Shown here piece after piece: positions 15,100 through 23,600 of a DNA stretch of 31,062 nt (position 1 is the stretch's first letter; each line of letters starts with the position of its first letter). The translations under genes were made by a program, and so were the position numbers. The notes beneath the pieces were generated by a model, which was given only the letters and a program-made list of their open reading frames with translations, did no database searches and was not told the DNA's origin. The DNA comes from a virus: positions 1 to 31,062 of IMG/VR virus record IMGVR_UViG_3300048930_001387. The stretch is one strand, 5' to 3'.

Positions 15100-15371
15100 T
15101 CGCCTGGGCGCGGGTGGAGTTGCAGATGCCGGCGGCGGAGCTGATGGCCACGAGGCCCAGCGACATCGGCTACCTGGTCGACGCGTGGCGCGAGCGTGAG
15201 GAGCGGCTGGACATTCGTGCCGGCGTGGCGCTCAGCGCCATCGCCTTGATGAAGAGCGGCGGAAAGAGCCGCTGCGAGCCATGGGACTTTTACGCGAGCA
15301 TCCGGCGGCCGCCGCCGCCAGATGACGCCACGGTGGAGGCGAAGATCCGCGCGGCATTGCTTGGAGGGTGA
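15030..15371 (+). CDS. Tail assembly chaperone extension (gpGT-type, -1 frame)
   Basis: The recognisable part starts at about 15078 (YRSVRELIAWARVELQM) and ends with the small helical domain WDFYASIRRPPPPDDAT before the stop at 15369. It lies in the -1 frame relative to the upstream chaperone and has no good ribosome site of its own, so it is probably made as a fusion by ribosomal slippage, as in lambda G-T. The lambda-like heptamer is not present. GGGAGCT at 15030-15036, in the correct phase, is the closest match. An in-frame ATG with a usable ribosome site at the domain start was not found. The stop is 3 bases before the tape measure gene. Confidence 0.65.
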   Translation, partial: GSWRRGRRRGRGASAPYRSVRELIAWARVELQMPAAELMATRPSDIGYLVDAWREREERLDIRAGVALSAIALMKSGGKSRCEPWDFYASIRRPPPPDDATVEAKIRAALLGG

Positions 15372-15374
15372 GAG

Positions 15375-17351
15375 ATGTCTGAAGCAATCGGCGCAGTGCG
15401 GATCGACATTACCGCCAACATGGCGACGCTAGTGCGCTCCTTGAAGGAAGCCGACAAAGAGCTCAAGGTCATGCAGACGCAGATGAAGCGTCTAAGCGAC
15501 CAGGCCGCGAAGTCGTTTGATCAGATGACCAAGGGGGCCCAGGCCTTCGAGCGCGTCGGCAAGGACCTCACCAAGAGCGTCACTCTCCCTCTGGTAGCCT
15601 TCGCCGCGGCGGCGATCAAGGCGGCGGACCCGGCAGGCAAGTTCACCGAGCGGCTCAAGGACATGGGGATCGAGGCCCTTGTCACTTTGCAGCCGATTGG
15701 CAACGCGCTCATCTCCGCGTTCGACGCCTTCGAACCCACGATTCGGCGAGCTATCTCCGTCGTCGGATTACTCGCTGACAAGTTCGGTGCACTCAATCCA
15801 GAGACCCAGCGAATGGTCATCATCTCCGGCGCGGCGGCGGCGGCGCTTGGCCCGCTGATCATTGCGGGCGCGGCAACCGCCAAGGTCGTCGGCATCGCTG
15901 TCGCCGGCGTCAAGAACCTGGTCAGTGTTGCGAAGATCTTCTCGTTCGTCGTTTCGCCACCGATGCTCGTGGCGATCGCGGCCATCGGCGCCGCGCTGAT
16001 TGGCCTCGAGCTCGGCACGTACTTCTACGACGAGTTCAAGATCGTGCAGTTGGCGGCCGCAGCTGCGATCTCGTTTGCCGAGGAACAGTTCATTTACCTA
16101 GACGCGGCGTGGAAGGGCGTCGTTGCTGCGATCCGCGAGGCGTGGGATTCAACGATGGGGTTCGTGCAGGAGCGACTGGCCGCCGTGATTGAGGACGGCT
16201 CAGAAGCGCTCGCGTATGTCGGCCTCATAAGCGAGGAGCAGGAGAGGTCGGCAAAGGACTCGGCCGCGAAGATGCGGGCGGCATTCGGCAATTTCTCGTA
16301 CAAGGACGAGGTCGCACGCATCAACAAGGAGATGGCGGCAGGCCTCGAAGAGGTGCGCCAGACCTACCAGCGCACGGTTGAGCAGATCGAGAAAGAGTTC
16401 AACGGGCAGGATCGCAAGGGGCAGGACCCGCTGCAGCACCTCGGCAGCAGCTTCTCGAAGATCGGCGATCAGATCGAGCCGTTGCTCCAGCCGCTGCGGG
16501 ACAAGTTCGGCGCGTTCCTGGCGGAGGTCGACAAGTACGCCGCTGGCTCGCAGGATCGGGCGGCCGCGTGGAAGAGCGACGCGGACAGCGTGAAGGAGAT
16601 GACCAAGGCAACGGCCGATGCCAAGAAGGCCATGGAGCAGATGCAGAGCGAGGCAGAGCGGCTCCGCTTCGAGATCTACCCGGAGGAGAAGCTCCAGGCG
16701 GACATCGACCGGGTCTACGAGCTCGCCGCTGCATTCCCTGAGATCCTCGGGGCGCCGGAAGTTCAGAAAGCTATCTCGATGCTCACTGCGGATTACGAGA
16801 AGGCCATCAACAAGATCAAGAAGAAGACGGATACGTGGCAAGACAAGTTTCGCAACATGTTCAAGGACTTTGGTCGGGATGCGTCGAGGACCTTTGCCGA
16901 CTTCGCCACAGGTGCCGATGTTGCCTTTGACCAGGTGCTTCTGAGCTGGACGCGGATGGCGATTGAGATGGCGGCCCAGCAGTGGGTGTTTGGTCCGGCG
17001 TTCGGCGCGGTCGGCGAAAAGCTGTTCGGACCTGCGCCCGCGGCAGCGACCGCGCCGGTGGCGCTCAAGGCCAGCTCACCCGTGGCGATGGCGGCAACCT
17101 CTCCGCTCGACCACATGAGGCGCAGCTTCGGGTCCGACGGGCTGACGGCGGGCGGCGGTGTTTCGGTCCAGATCTACGACCAGCGCAGCGGCGGCCAGGC
17201 AGTGCAAACATCGGAGTCCCGCGGACCTGATGGCGAGAAGATGCTCCGCGTCCTGATTCGCGACGAGGTTGGGCAGATGGCCGGTGACGGCGGGATGGAT
17301 CGGGTTCTCGGGCCAACCTACGGCACACGCCGGCGTCCGAGAACGCGGTAG
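15375..17351 (+). CDS. Tape measure protein
   Basis: The 658-residue protein sets tail length and resides inside the tube. It begins with an amphipathic coiled-coil region (residues 20-60), continues with hydrophobic segments at about 150-225 (including AAAAALGPLIIAGAATAKVV), and has two further helical coils at 300-350 and 400-500. Near the end, DQVLLSWTRMAIEMAAQQWVFGPAFG is a common tape measure motif. At the usual figure of about 1.5 angstroms per residue the tail would be near 100 nm long. A ribosome site GGAGGG precedes the ATG. The gene directly follows the chaperones, which is diagnostic. Confidence 0.93.
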   Translation: MSEAIGAVRIDITANMATLVRSLKEADKELKVMQTQMKRLSDQAAKSFDQMTKGAQAFERVGKDLTKSVTLPLVAFAAAAIKAADPAGKFTERLKDMGIEALVTLQPIGNALISAFDAFEPTIRRAISVVGLLADKFGALNPETQRMVIISGAAAAALGPLIIAGAATAKVVGIAVAGVKNLVSVAKIFSFVVSPPMLVAIAAIGAALIGLELGTYFYDEFKIVQLAAAAAISFAEEQFIYLDAAWKGVVAAIREAWDSTMGFVQERLAAVIEDGSEALAYVGLISEEQERSAKDSAAKMRAAFGNFSYKDEVARINKEMAAGLEEVRQTYQRTVEQIEKEFNGQDRKGQDPLQHLGSSFSKIGDQIEPLLQPLRDKFGAFLAEVDKYAAGSQDRAAAWKSDADSVKEMTKATADAKKAMEQMQSEAERLRFEIYPEEKLQADIDRVYELAAAFPEILGAPEVQKAISMLTADYEKAINKIKKKTDTWQDKFRNMFKDFGRDASRTFADFATGADVAFDQVLLSWTRMAIEMAAQQWVFGPAFGAVGEKLFGPAPAAATAPVALKASSPVAMAATSPLDHMRRSFGSDGLTAGGGVSVQIYDQRSGGQAVQTSESRGPDGEKMLRVLIRDEVGQMAGDGGMDRVLGPTYGTRRRPRTR

Positions 17352-17378
17352 TCGCGTTACGTTCCCTCCGGTTGGTGG

Positions 17379-17384
17379 TATGCT
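17379..17384 (+). promoter_or_regulatory. Promoter-like TATGCT box for the lipoprotein cargo cassette
   Basis: GGTATGCT lies between the tape measure stop and the lipoprotein ATG at 17409. A start about seven bases on gives a short leader with GGAGG. The same octamer precedes the candidate RNA at 20122. Confidence 0.4.
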
Positions 17385-17408
17385 TGGCGACCACTCCGGA
17401 GGATCTCA

Positions 17409-17944
17409 TGAAGCTCACCACCGTTGCGTTCGCGTGTCTCACGGCGTCAATGCTTGGCGGTTGCGCTGGATCAGATCTAAACCCAATTCATCGTTCTGTC
17501 GCGTTCAACGAAGCCGAGTACATCGGTAGCGACGCGGTTGGCACGGGATCTGTCACTGGACAGGCGTTCCTCGTCACGCTTGGCGGCACTGTGAAGTATG
17601 GCGCAGGTCGCACGGTCTGCCTGGATCCGGTGACTTCTTACTCCACGCAGTGGTTCGATAACGCGGTCGTTGCGTCGCGGGCGATGAAGTCCGGCGATGA
17701 ACGAGCAGGCAAGTACAGGCGGTCCACAATTGCTGACGGGGAGGGACGATTCAAGTTCAAGGGATTGCCGGCAGGCGACTACTACGCGACGTGTCATATC
17801 ACCTGGTTCATCGACGCAATCACCGAAGTTGGTGGCACAGCTCACGCGAAGGTGACCGTTGTTGAGGGGCAGAACACAGAGGCGGTTCTCACAGAGCCCC
17901 TCGGCTCAATGAGGAAGACAGAGGGTAATGGACCTCGAAGGTGA
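17409..17944 (+). CDS. Lipoprotein with a carboxypeptidase-regulatory-like domain (cargo gene)
   Basis: The 178-residue precursor begins with a short signal peptide (MKLTTVAFACLTASMLGGC) whose lipobox LGGC places the lipidated cysteine at residue 19. The mature part has a beta-sandwich pattern: VTGQAFLVTLGGTVKYGAG, then GRFKFKGLPAGDYYATCHIT and a closing VTVVEG strand, like small Ig/carboxypeptidase-regulatory domains. It is not a standard tail protein and separates the tape measure from the minor tail genes. Its own TATGCT box and GGAGG site suggest a separately expressed moron. Prophage lipoproteins of this kind may alter the host surface or block superinfection; that is inference. Its stop overlaps the next start by 17 bases. 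Confidence 0.75.
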
Positions 17945-18521
17945 GACCTTCGAGCGTCGACACAACGATCAGGGGTGGATCATGGGTACCACGGTGGATC
18001 CAGAAGATTACGTGTTTCATGCTGTCGTCGAGGGGCTCAACGGCAAGACGGCCCGCGGCACCAAAAGGCTCGATGTCTTCCGTCGCCTACGAGAAGATGA
18101 TCCGCTGCTGCTTGTTCTCGATGATCGCGACGGGAAGGGCCGTGCATCGAGAGTTCTCGTGTACACACTTGATGGAGAGGACATCGGTCATGTTGAAAGC
18201 GAGTTCGCCCGTGGCGCCGCGCGCGGACTGAAGCGACTGGCCGTATACGAGGTGACCGTGCTCGACACGACGCCAAGCCACGGCGAGGACGAGCTGGTGA
18301 TTGATGCCGTCGCGATAGCTGCGTCAGACTCAAGAACCTCGCGAGACGATCGAAAGGCGGCGAAGCAGATCCTGAAGCGATACGCGAGCATCGACCATCC
18401 GTGGGCTAAGTGGCGTTCGACAGCTCCGCTTCCAGAGCAAAAGAGCCAAGGAGGCTTCTGCGGCTGCGTGATGCTCCTGGCGGCGGCTCTTGGCATCGCG
18501 ATGTACTTTGTTCTCCGATGA
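17928..18521 (+). CDS. Membrane-anchored HIRAN-like protein (cargo gene)
   Basis: The 197-residue protein has an N-terminal globular part and a C-terminal hydrophobic segment (about residues 176-196, GFCGCVMLLAAALGIAMYFV) preceded by Lys and Gln, consistent with a tail anchor. Residues 28-110 resemble the HIRAN fold: FHAVVEG, RLREDDPLLLVLDD, VLVYTLDGEDIGHV then a Gly/Ala helix. HIRAN domains bind DNA ends or stalled forks in other proteins, yet here the domain would be tethered to a membrane. The ATG at 17928 overlaps the lipoprotein gene; 17982 is an alternative start. With the lipoprotein it makes a two-gene cassette that interrupts the tail operon. The HIRAN call is by eye and moderate. 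Confidence 0.6.
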   Translation: MDLEGETFERRHNDQGWIMGTTVDPEDYVFHAVVEGLNGKTARGTKRLDVFRRLREDDPLLLVLDDRDGKGRASRVLVYTLDGEDIGHVESEFARGAARGLKRLAVYEVTVLDTTPSHGEDELVIDAVAIAASDSRTSRDDRKAAKQILKRYASIDHPWAKWRSTAPLPEQKSQGGFCGCVMLLAAALGIAMYFVLR

Positions 18522-18526
18522 CCCGG

Positions 18527-18532
18527 TAGTAT
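18527..18532 (+). promoter_or_regulatory. Promoter-like TAGTAT box before the tail-tip genes
   Basis: TAGTAT follows the cargo cassette stop by five bases. It is followed by a short GC-rich leader with GGAGG before the GTG at 18572, so it could restart late transcription after the cassette. Confidence 0.4.
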
Positions 18533-18571
18533 CCGCCGCGGCCCTGGACCGGCCGCCGCGGAGGGCTCGAC

Positions 18572-19498
18572 GTGGCAGACATCGTGTGGCCGGCTGGGTT
18601 GCCGCAGGCACCGTTGGTTCGCTCGCTCAGCGAAACGATGCAGGCGATCGCGATGCGCACCGAGATGGAGACCGGCCCGGCGAAGGTTCGCCGGCGCGTG
18701 ACGGCCGTGCCGCAGACGCTGGAGATCGAGCTCTCTCTCACGCGCAACCAGGTCGCACTCTTCCAGGAGTTCTGGACCAACTCCATCAAGCTGGGCGCGC
18801 TGGCGTTCGAGTGGAGGCACCCTCGCACCGGCGCAACCTGCGACATGCGGATCACGTCGACGCCGACCGCTCGACCCAAGGCGCCGCGGCAATCGGGCAC
18901 CGAGTACTGGTCGCTCTCGTTCGGGGTTGAGATCCTGCCCGTGCCGGCGGTCGTGATCCCTGGCGTGCAGTGCGTCTCGTTCTATGGCACAGGCGGCACG
19001 CCGGTCTTCGGCACGGACTCGTCGCTCTCTGTCGACCTGGCGTCGGCGTGTCGCACCGACACCACCCACTACAACGTCACGACGGTGACGCGCACGTTCG
19101 TGTTCGACGCGATCGTCAACGACGAGACCGATCAGCCGCTCTCGATCACCTGGAAGTTCACCAACGGCGACGGCACGAGCACGATCACCTGGCACCGTGA
19201 CGACGGCTGGTCCTGCAACATCATCCCGGAGCACTCGCCGGAGGTCTCCTGCGGCACCGACACCGACGTCCGCCCGGGCGAGCACAACGAGGCGACGGAC
19301 TTCCCCTACACCGCAAACACCAGCTGGGCCCAGGAGGTCCTCGAGCTCAAGTGGGCGGCTCCTGGTCAGACCGTGTTGAACGTGATCGAGCTCCTAGAGG
19401 CGACGGTCAGCTCCCCGAGCTGTGGCGAGCTCGGCGCCTCGACGCAGGGGTTCACGGTCTACGACGTCGTCGTCAGTGGCGGCGTCGGCGAGGCGTAG
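18572..19498 (+). CDS. Minor (distal) tail protein
   Basis: The 308-residue product starts at a GTG with GGAGG upstream. The N-terminal 130 residues (WPAGLPQAPLVRSLSETMQ, EMETGPAKVRRRVTA, EIELSLTRNQVALFQEFW, LAFEWRHPRTG) match a minor tail protein family seen in gram-negative lambda-like phages directly after the tape measure. The remaining 170 residues are Thr- and Cys-rich with a beta pattern, and form a phage-specific extension that I do not recognise. Location between tape measure and the DUF1833-type gene supports a role in the tail tip. Its TAG stop is part of a promoter-like box. Confidence 0.72.
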   Translation: MADIVWPAGLPQAPLVRSLSETMQAIAMRTEMETGPAKVRRRVTAVPQTLEIELSLTRNQVALFQEFWTNSIKLGALAFEWRHPRTGATCDMRITSTPTARPKAPRQSGTEYWSLSFGVEILPVPAVVIPGVQCVSFYGTGGTPVFGTDSSLSVDLASACRTDTTHYNVTTVTRTFVFDAIVNDETDQPLSITWKFTNGDGTSTITWHRDDGWSCNIIPEHSPEVSCGTDTDVRPGEHNEATDFPYTANTSWAQEVLELKWAAPGQTVLNVIELLEATVSSPSCGELGASTQGFTVYDVVVSGGVGEA

Positions 19499-19501
19499 TG
19501 T
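19496..19501 (+). promoter_or_regulatory. Promoter-like TAGTGT box six bases before an ATG
   Basis: TAGTGT overlaps the preceding stop and is followed by GGGCCC and the ATG at 19508. No Shine-Dalgarno site is present. Confidence 0.35.
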
Positions 19502-19507
19502 GGGCCC

Positions 19508-19987
19508 ATGGCACGATCTCTCTCAGCAGCGGCGCGGAAGGCCCTCTTTGCCCAGGAGACGGGCGAAGCGATCATCATCCTTCTCACCCTGACCGAGGCC
19601 TCGCTCCCGGCTCCGATCCGCGTCTGCACCGCCGGCGAGGACGTCGTCTCCAACGGTGAGACGTACCAGGCGTTCCCCTTCGAGATCACGATGCCGGACG
19701 ACACGGCCGACGCGCCGCCGACGGTGCGCCTCACGATCGACGCGGTTGATCGGAGGATCATCGAGGCGGTGCGCGCGGCAGACGGGGCGATCGCCGTGGA
19801 GATGCAGATCGTGTTCTCGAGCGATCTCGACCAGGTCGAGGTCGTGCCCGGGGAGTTCAAGCTCGGCGAGGTGGAGTACTCGGCGCTGAGCATCGAGGGG
19901 ACGCTGTCCTTCGAGCCGATCCTGGACGAGCCCTACCCGGCCGACACGTTCACGCCGGCGAAGTTCCCTGGAATGCCGAGAGGCTGA
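19508..19987 (+). CDS. DUF1833-type tail protein
   Basis: The 159-residue protein contains IILLTLTEASLPAPIRVC, GEDVVSNGETYQAFPFEITMPDD and FEPILDEPYPADTFTPAKFPGM, the characteristic layout of the DUF1833 tail family that lies upstream of NlpC/P60 tail peptidases. It probably belongs to the tail-tip complex, equivalent in position to lambda gpL. The ATG at 19508 lacks a ribosome site but lies six bases after TAGTGT. In related phages the peptidase gene follows at once; here a noncoding insert of 460 bases and a small ORF intervene. Confidence 0.85.
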   Translation: MARSLSAAARKALFAQETGEAIIILLTLTEASLPAPIRVCTAGEDVVSNGETYQAFPFEITMPDDTADAPPTVRLTIDAVDRRIIEAVRAADGAIAVEMQIVFSSDLDQVEVVPGEFKLGEVEYSALSIEGTLSFEPILDEPYPADTFTPAKFPGMPRG

Positions 19988-20047
19988 TTGACTGACACGA
20001 CGCTGTCAGCCGCATTCCACAGTTCATCCCCAAATGACAGGGTAAAT

Positions 20048-20063
20048 GTGCAGGATCCTGCAC
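20048..20063. promoter_or_regulatory. 16-bp perfect palindrome, candidate operator
   Basis: GTGCAGGATCCTGCAC reads the same on both strands. ATCCTGCA recurs at about 20074-20081 as an extra half-site, and a TATGCT box begins 47 bases downstream. This is the layout of a dimeric-repressor operator. The cognate regulator is unknown. Confidence 0.45.
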
Positions 20064-20109
20064 TCTGCGCCGAATCCTGCAAAGTGGGGACACACCGAAT
20101 AGCTCCGGG

Positions 20110-20115
20110 TATGCT
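20110..20115 (+). promoter_or_regulatory. Promoter-like TATGCT box in the noncoding insert
   Basis: GGGTATGCT resembles the box before the lipoprotein gene (17377-17384). A transcript would start near A20122 with no start codon in a good context for about 300 bases. Confidence 0.4.
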
Positions 20116-20121
20116 CTGCGA

Positions 20122-20262
20122 ACGCGCACGGACCAGCGCGAGTCGGCAGGAGAAAGGAGCTCTCGGAGCCACGACGAAAGATTGCCCAGTTCTTGGGCAC
20201 GACAGGTACCACTCAAGGCCAAAACGTGAACGAGCCGCGCTACCAACGCGGCCCGTTCGGAC
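20122..20262 (+). ncRNA. Candidate small structured RNA
   Basis: The interval runs from the predicted start after TATGCT to a strong two-part hairpin at 20228-20261 (GAACG-AG-CCGCG paired with CGCGG-CC-CGTTC). A smaller stem TGCCCA/TGGGCA lies inside. No ORF with a ribosome site is present. An RNA gene is inferred from layout only; no known RNA family is recognised. Confidence 0.3.
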
Positions 20263-20448
20263 AATCTAGCCCCGTTGCTGTTCACCACCCGTAGCTTTAC
20301 AGGTGTGGGCTGTGTGCTTGAATCTAGCGACTCAGCCTGCCCGCTGTCCAGTCCGTGAGCAAATTCTGTCGGCTCGCCGACGTAAGCCTCTGTGCCCGCT
20401 CGCGACTGGGCAGTCTCCACAAACAACTCACCGAGAAGGAGCATCCCC

Positions 20449-20574
20449 ATGGACTTCAAGGGACAGCTTCTCTTCGCGTTCGCCGAGGGCACCAGGCCCG
20501 CCGATGAACCGAAGATTGTCTTGGTGCCCGCGTACTTGCGGCGGAGGCCTCGCCCCCGTCGGAAGAGGCGATAG
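20449..20574 (+). CDS. 41-residue ORF with an Arg-rich tail
   Basis: The frame starts at an ATG with a well-placed GAAGGAG site. The product begins MDFKGQLLFAFAEGT, has a middle PKIVLVPAYL segment and ends in a run of arginines broken by Pro and Lys. It is followed after five bases by a strong terminator, so it sits at the end of a small transcription unit between two tail genes. I recognise no family. The Arg tail suggests nucleic-acid or membrane interaction. The ribosome site and terminator argue that it is real. Confidence 0.55.
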   Translation: MDFKGQLLFAFAEGTRPADEPKIVLVPAYLRRRPRPRRKRR

Positions 20575-20579
20575 CACGC

Positions 20580-20612
20580 CCGGCCCGCGCCCCAACCGGC
20601 GCGGGCCGGTTT
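20580..20612 (+). terminator. Strong intrinsic terminator before the tail-hub gene
   Basis: CCGGCCCGCGCC (20580-20591) pairs perfectly with GGCGCGGGCCGG (20598-20609) around CCAACC, followed by TTT. It ends the small transcription unit and isolates the hub gene, which has its own promoter-like box. Confidence 0.8.
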
Positions 20613-20625
20613 ACCTCTCACCGTC

Positions 20626-20631
20626 TAGTCT
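20626..20631 (+). promoter_or_regulatory. Promoter-like TAGTCT box six bases before the tail-hub ATG
   Basis: It lies in ACCGTCTAGTCTCGCGC (20620-20636), identical to 8034-8050. The ATG at 20638 falls exactly seven bases after the box, and a terminator lies directly upstream, so a start here is needed for the next gene. No Shine-Dalgarno site is present: a leaderless mRNA is implied. Confidence 0.6.
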
Positions 20632-20637
20632 CGCGCC

Positions 20638-23600
20638 ATGAGAGCGACCTCAACACCGGCGAGCTGGGCACGGCAGTACATCGGGATCCCGTTCACCATG
20701 AACGGACGCGAGCGGCGAGACGGCCTCGACTGCTGGGGCCTGGTCCGCCTCGTGTACGCCGAACGCCTGGGCATCATCCTCCCGAGCCATACCGACGGGT
20801 ACCAGGGGGTGGACGACTCCGAGGGCCTTCGCCGCGTTCTCGTCCACGAGACGCAGATTCGCCGAGCGTGGAGCCGCCGGGAGGTGGACGACATCCAGAT
20901 CGGCGACGTCGTCCAGCTCGACCTGTCGAAGCGTCCGCATGTGGGCGTCATGGTGAGCCGGGGCCAGATGCTCCACGCTTTCGAAGGGAGCGACTCGTGC
21001 ATCGAGCGGCTCGACGCGCCGCTCTGGGAACGGCGGGTCCGCGGCTTCTGGCGCTATGACGCTGGCGTGCAGGTCGCATCGCGGCCGAAGATCTTCGGGG
21101 AGCCCACGCGCCTCGAGCTACCGGCCGGCGCCTCGATCGATGAGATCCTTGTCGCCGCCGGCGTCAAGCCATCCCCGCACATCCGCGTCTTCGTCGGCGA
21201 TCGCCTGGTCCCGCGCGAGGTGTGGGCGCATGTGCGGCCGCGTGCGGGTCGCATGGTGAGCATCTCGTGCGTCGCCGCGGGCGGCGGCAATGGAGGAAAG
21301 ACGGCGCTCCGCATCATCGCGGCGATCGCCATCATCGCCGTCGCGTGGTACTTGGGACCCGTTGCCTATGGCGCGTACGCCGGCATCACGACAGCGGCGG
21401 CGGTTGGTACCCAGGGCGCGGCGATCGCCACCGGCATCATCGGCATGGCCGGCACGCTGCTTCTCTCGGCTCTCGCGCCGCCGCCGAAGTCACGCATCGG
21501 CGGCAACGACGCCGGCGTCTCGCCCGTGATCACCGGCGCGCGGAACGAGGCACGGCCGTTCGGCGTTGTCCCCGAGGTCCTGGGCGATCACGTCGTCGCC
21601 CCGCTCTACGCCGCACTCCCCTTCACCGAGATCGCCGGCGACGACCAATACCTCCGCCTGCTCTTCACGCCTGGCTATGGGCCTGTCGAGATCTCCGATC
21701 TCAAGATTGGCGACACCGCGCTCGACGAGTTCGAAGGCGTCGAGTACGAGTTCAGGCCCGGGCTTCCCGACGACGCGCCATGCGGGCTCTATTCGAACAC
21801 GATCCTCGAGGAGGGACTGTCGATCGAGCTCATCGCCGCCGACGGGTGGACGACGCGCACGACCAACACCAACGCGAGCGAGATCTCGATCGACGTCACC
21901 TGGCCCCAGGGCCTCGCCCACTACGGCGGCAACGGATCCCGCTCGAACCTCACCGTTGCCCTCGAGGTGCAGTACTCGCCGACTGGCGCTGGCACCTGGA
22001 CGTCGATCAACGTCGCATCGCCCAGCGAGCAGCGGACGATGGACTTCCTGTTCCGCACGCCGGAGGTAGTGCTCGGTGGGCAGGGATCGCACGGCACGAA
22101 GATCTCCTGGGGCGATGGTTTCCCCGATCCCAAGCCCGGGTATCTCCCGGCGAGCGGGTACTCCTGGGAGCTCACTGCCTGGCTCTACGCACCGACCGCT
22201 GGTGCTTACCAGTTCGGGCTCGACTCGAGCGACGGCGCGGAGGTGTGGGTCGACGGCCGGATCGTCGCGAGCTGGTATGGCTCGCACGCCACAGCCGGCG
22301 GCGGCACGCCCGACTTCGCGGCGCACGCAGGATCGATCACGCTGACCAAGGGCTATCACCAGCTCAAGGTCCGGATGGAGTGTCGCAGCGGCGGCGGCGC
22401 GATCGCGCTGGGATGGATCAAGCCCGGGGACGTCGCCTTTGAGATCGTGCCGGCGTCGAGGCTCAAGGGATCCGCCAACGGGAGCGGGTCGGCGAGGTAC
22501 CGCTGGTTCGAGACGTCGGTGTACACCAGCTCCATCGGGCTCACCTCGAACCGCGCGGAGCAGCTCCGTCGCTCGTTGGCCTGGGCGGTGGAGCCTGGTC
22601 AGTATGACGTGCGGGTTCGCCGCGTCACCGCCGACACGCCTTCGGACAGCGACGTCGACACCGTCTACTGGACGGCGCTTCGCACGATCCGCAACTCCGA
22701 TCCGATCAAGCTCAAGAACGTCGCGCGGATCGCGATGCGGATCAAGGCGACGGACCAGCTACAGGGCGTCGTCGACACGTTCAACTGTCGCGTGCGCCGC
22801 ATCATCCCCGACTGGGATGCAGAGACCGGCACGTGGATCACGCGCGCGACGTCGAACCCCGCGTCGTGCTATCGCAACGTTCTCCAGGGACCGGCGAACA
22901 AACGACCGCTCGCAGACGCCAGGATCGATCTGGCCACACTGCAGGACTGGCACGAACACTGCGAAGAGGAGGGCTTCAGCTACAACACGGTCCTGGACTC
23001 CACGGGCACGGTCTTCGATCGCCTGCAGGAGATCGCCGCAGCCGGCCGTGCGTCCTTCGGCATGCGCGATGGCAAGTACTCGGTGGTGATCGATCGACCG
23101 CAGACGGTTCCCGCCCAGCACCTCTCACCTCGAAACTCGTACGGGTTCCGCGGCCGCCGCGTCTTCCCCGAGCTCCCGCACGCGGTGCTCGTGCGCTTCG
23201 TGAACAAGGAGAACGGGTACCAGTTCGACGAACGCCCGGTGTACGACGATGGCCAGAGCGAGGAGACAGCAACCCTCTTCGAGTCGATGGAGCTCGCTGG
23301 CGTCACGAGTTGGGATGAAGCATGGAGGCACGGACGCTACCAGCTCGCGGCCGCGAAGCTGCGCCGCGAGGTGTACGAGCTGAGCTGCGACGCGGAGCAC
23401 CTGTCGGCGACGCGCGGAGACCTGGTCCTGGTGACGCACGACGTCATGCTGGTCGGCATCGCGAGCGGCCGCGTCGCTCATGTGGAGATCTCCGGTTCCG
23501 ACTGCATCGCGGTTCAGCTCGACGAGGAGATCGTGATGGAGGACGGGACGGACTACGTCGTCCGGTTCCGCCTCGAGGACGGCACCTCGCTCCTGTGCCC

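Larger units (their letters stand above)
19988..20448. other. Noncoding insert with palindrome, promoter-like boxes and hairpins
   Basis: These 461 bases hold no convincing gene. They are visibly less GC-rich than the flanking tail genes and contain, in order, a 16-bp palindrome, a TATGCT box, and several hairpins (TGCCCA/TGGGCA near 20185, GAACG-CCGCG/CGCGG-CGTTC at 20228-20261, GTCGGC/GCCGAC near 20370). A further TAGCTT box is at 20292-20297. The block separates two tail genes that are normally adjacent, so it looks acquired. Confidence 0.6.

Noticed and set aside
18188-19285. 365-codon minus-strand frame opposite the HIRAN-like and minor tail genes
   Set aside because: Arg-rich shadow without ribosome site; sense-strand genes fit the tail operon.
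20303-20641. 112-codon frame through the noncoding insert and terminator
   Set aside because: It crosses a strong terminator and a promoter-like box, has no ribosome site and overlaps the better-supported 41-codon ORF.
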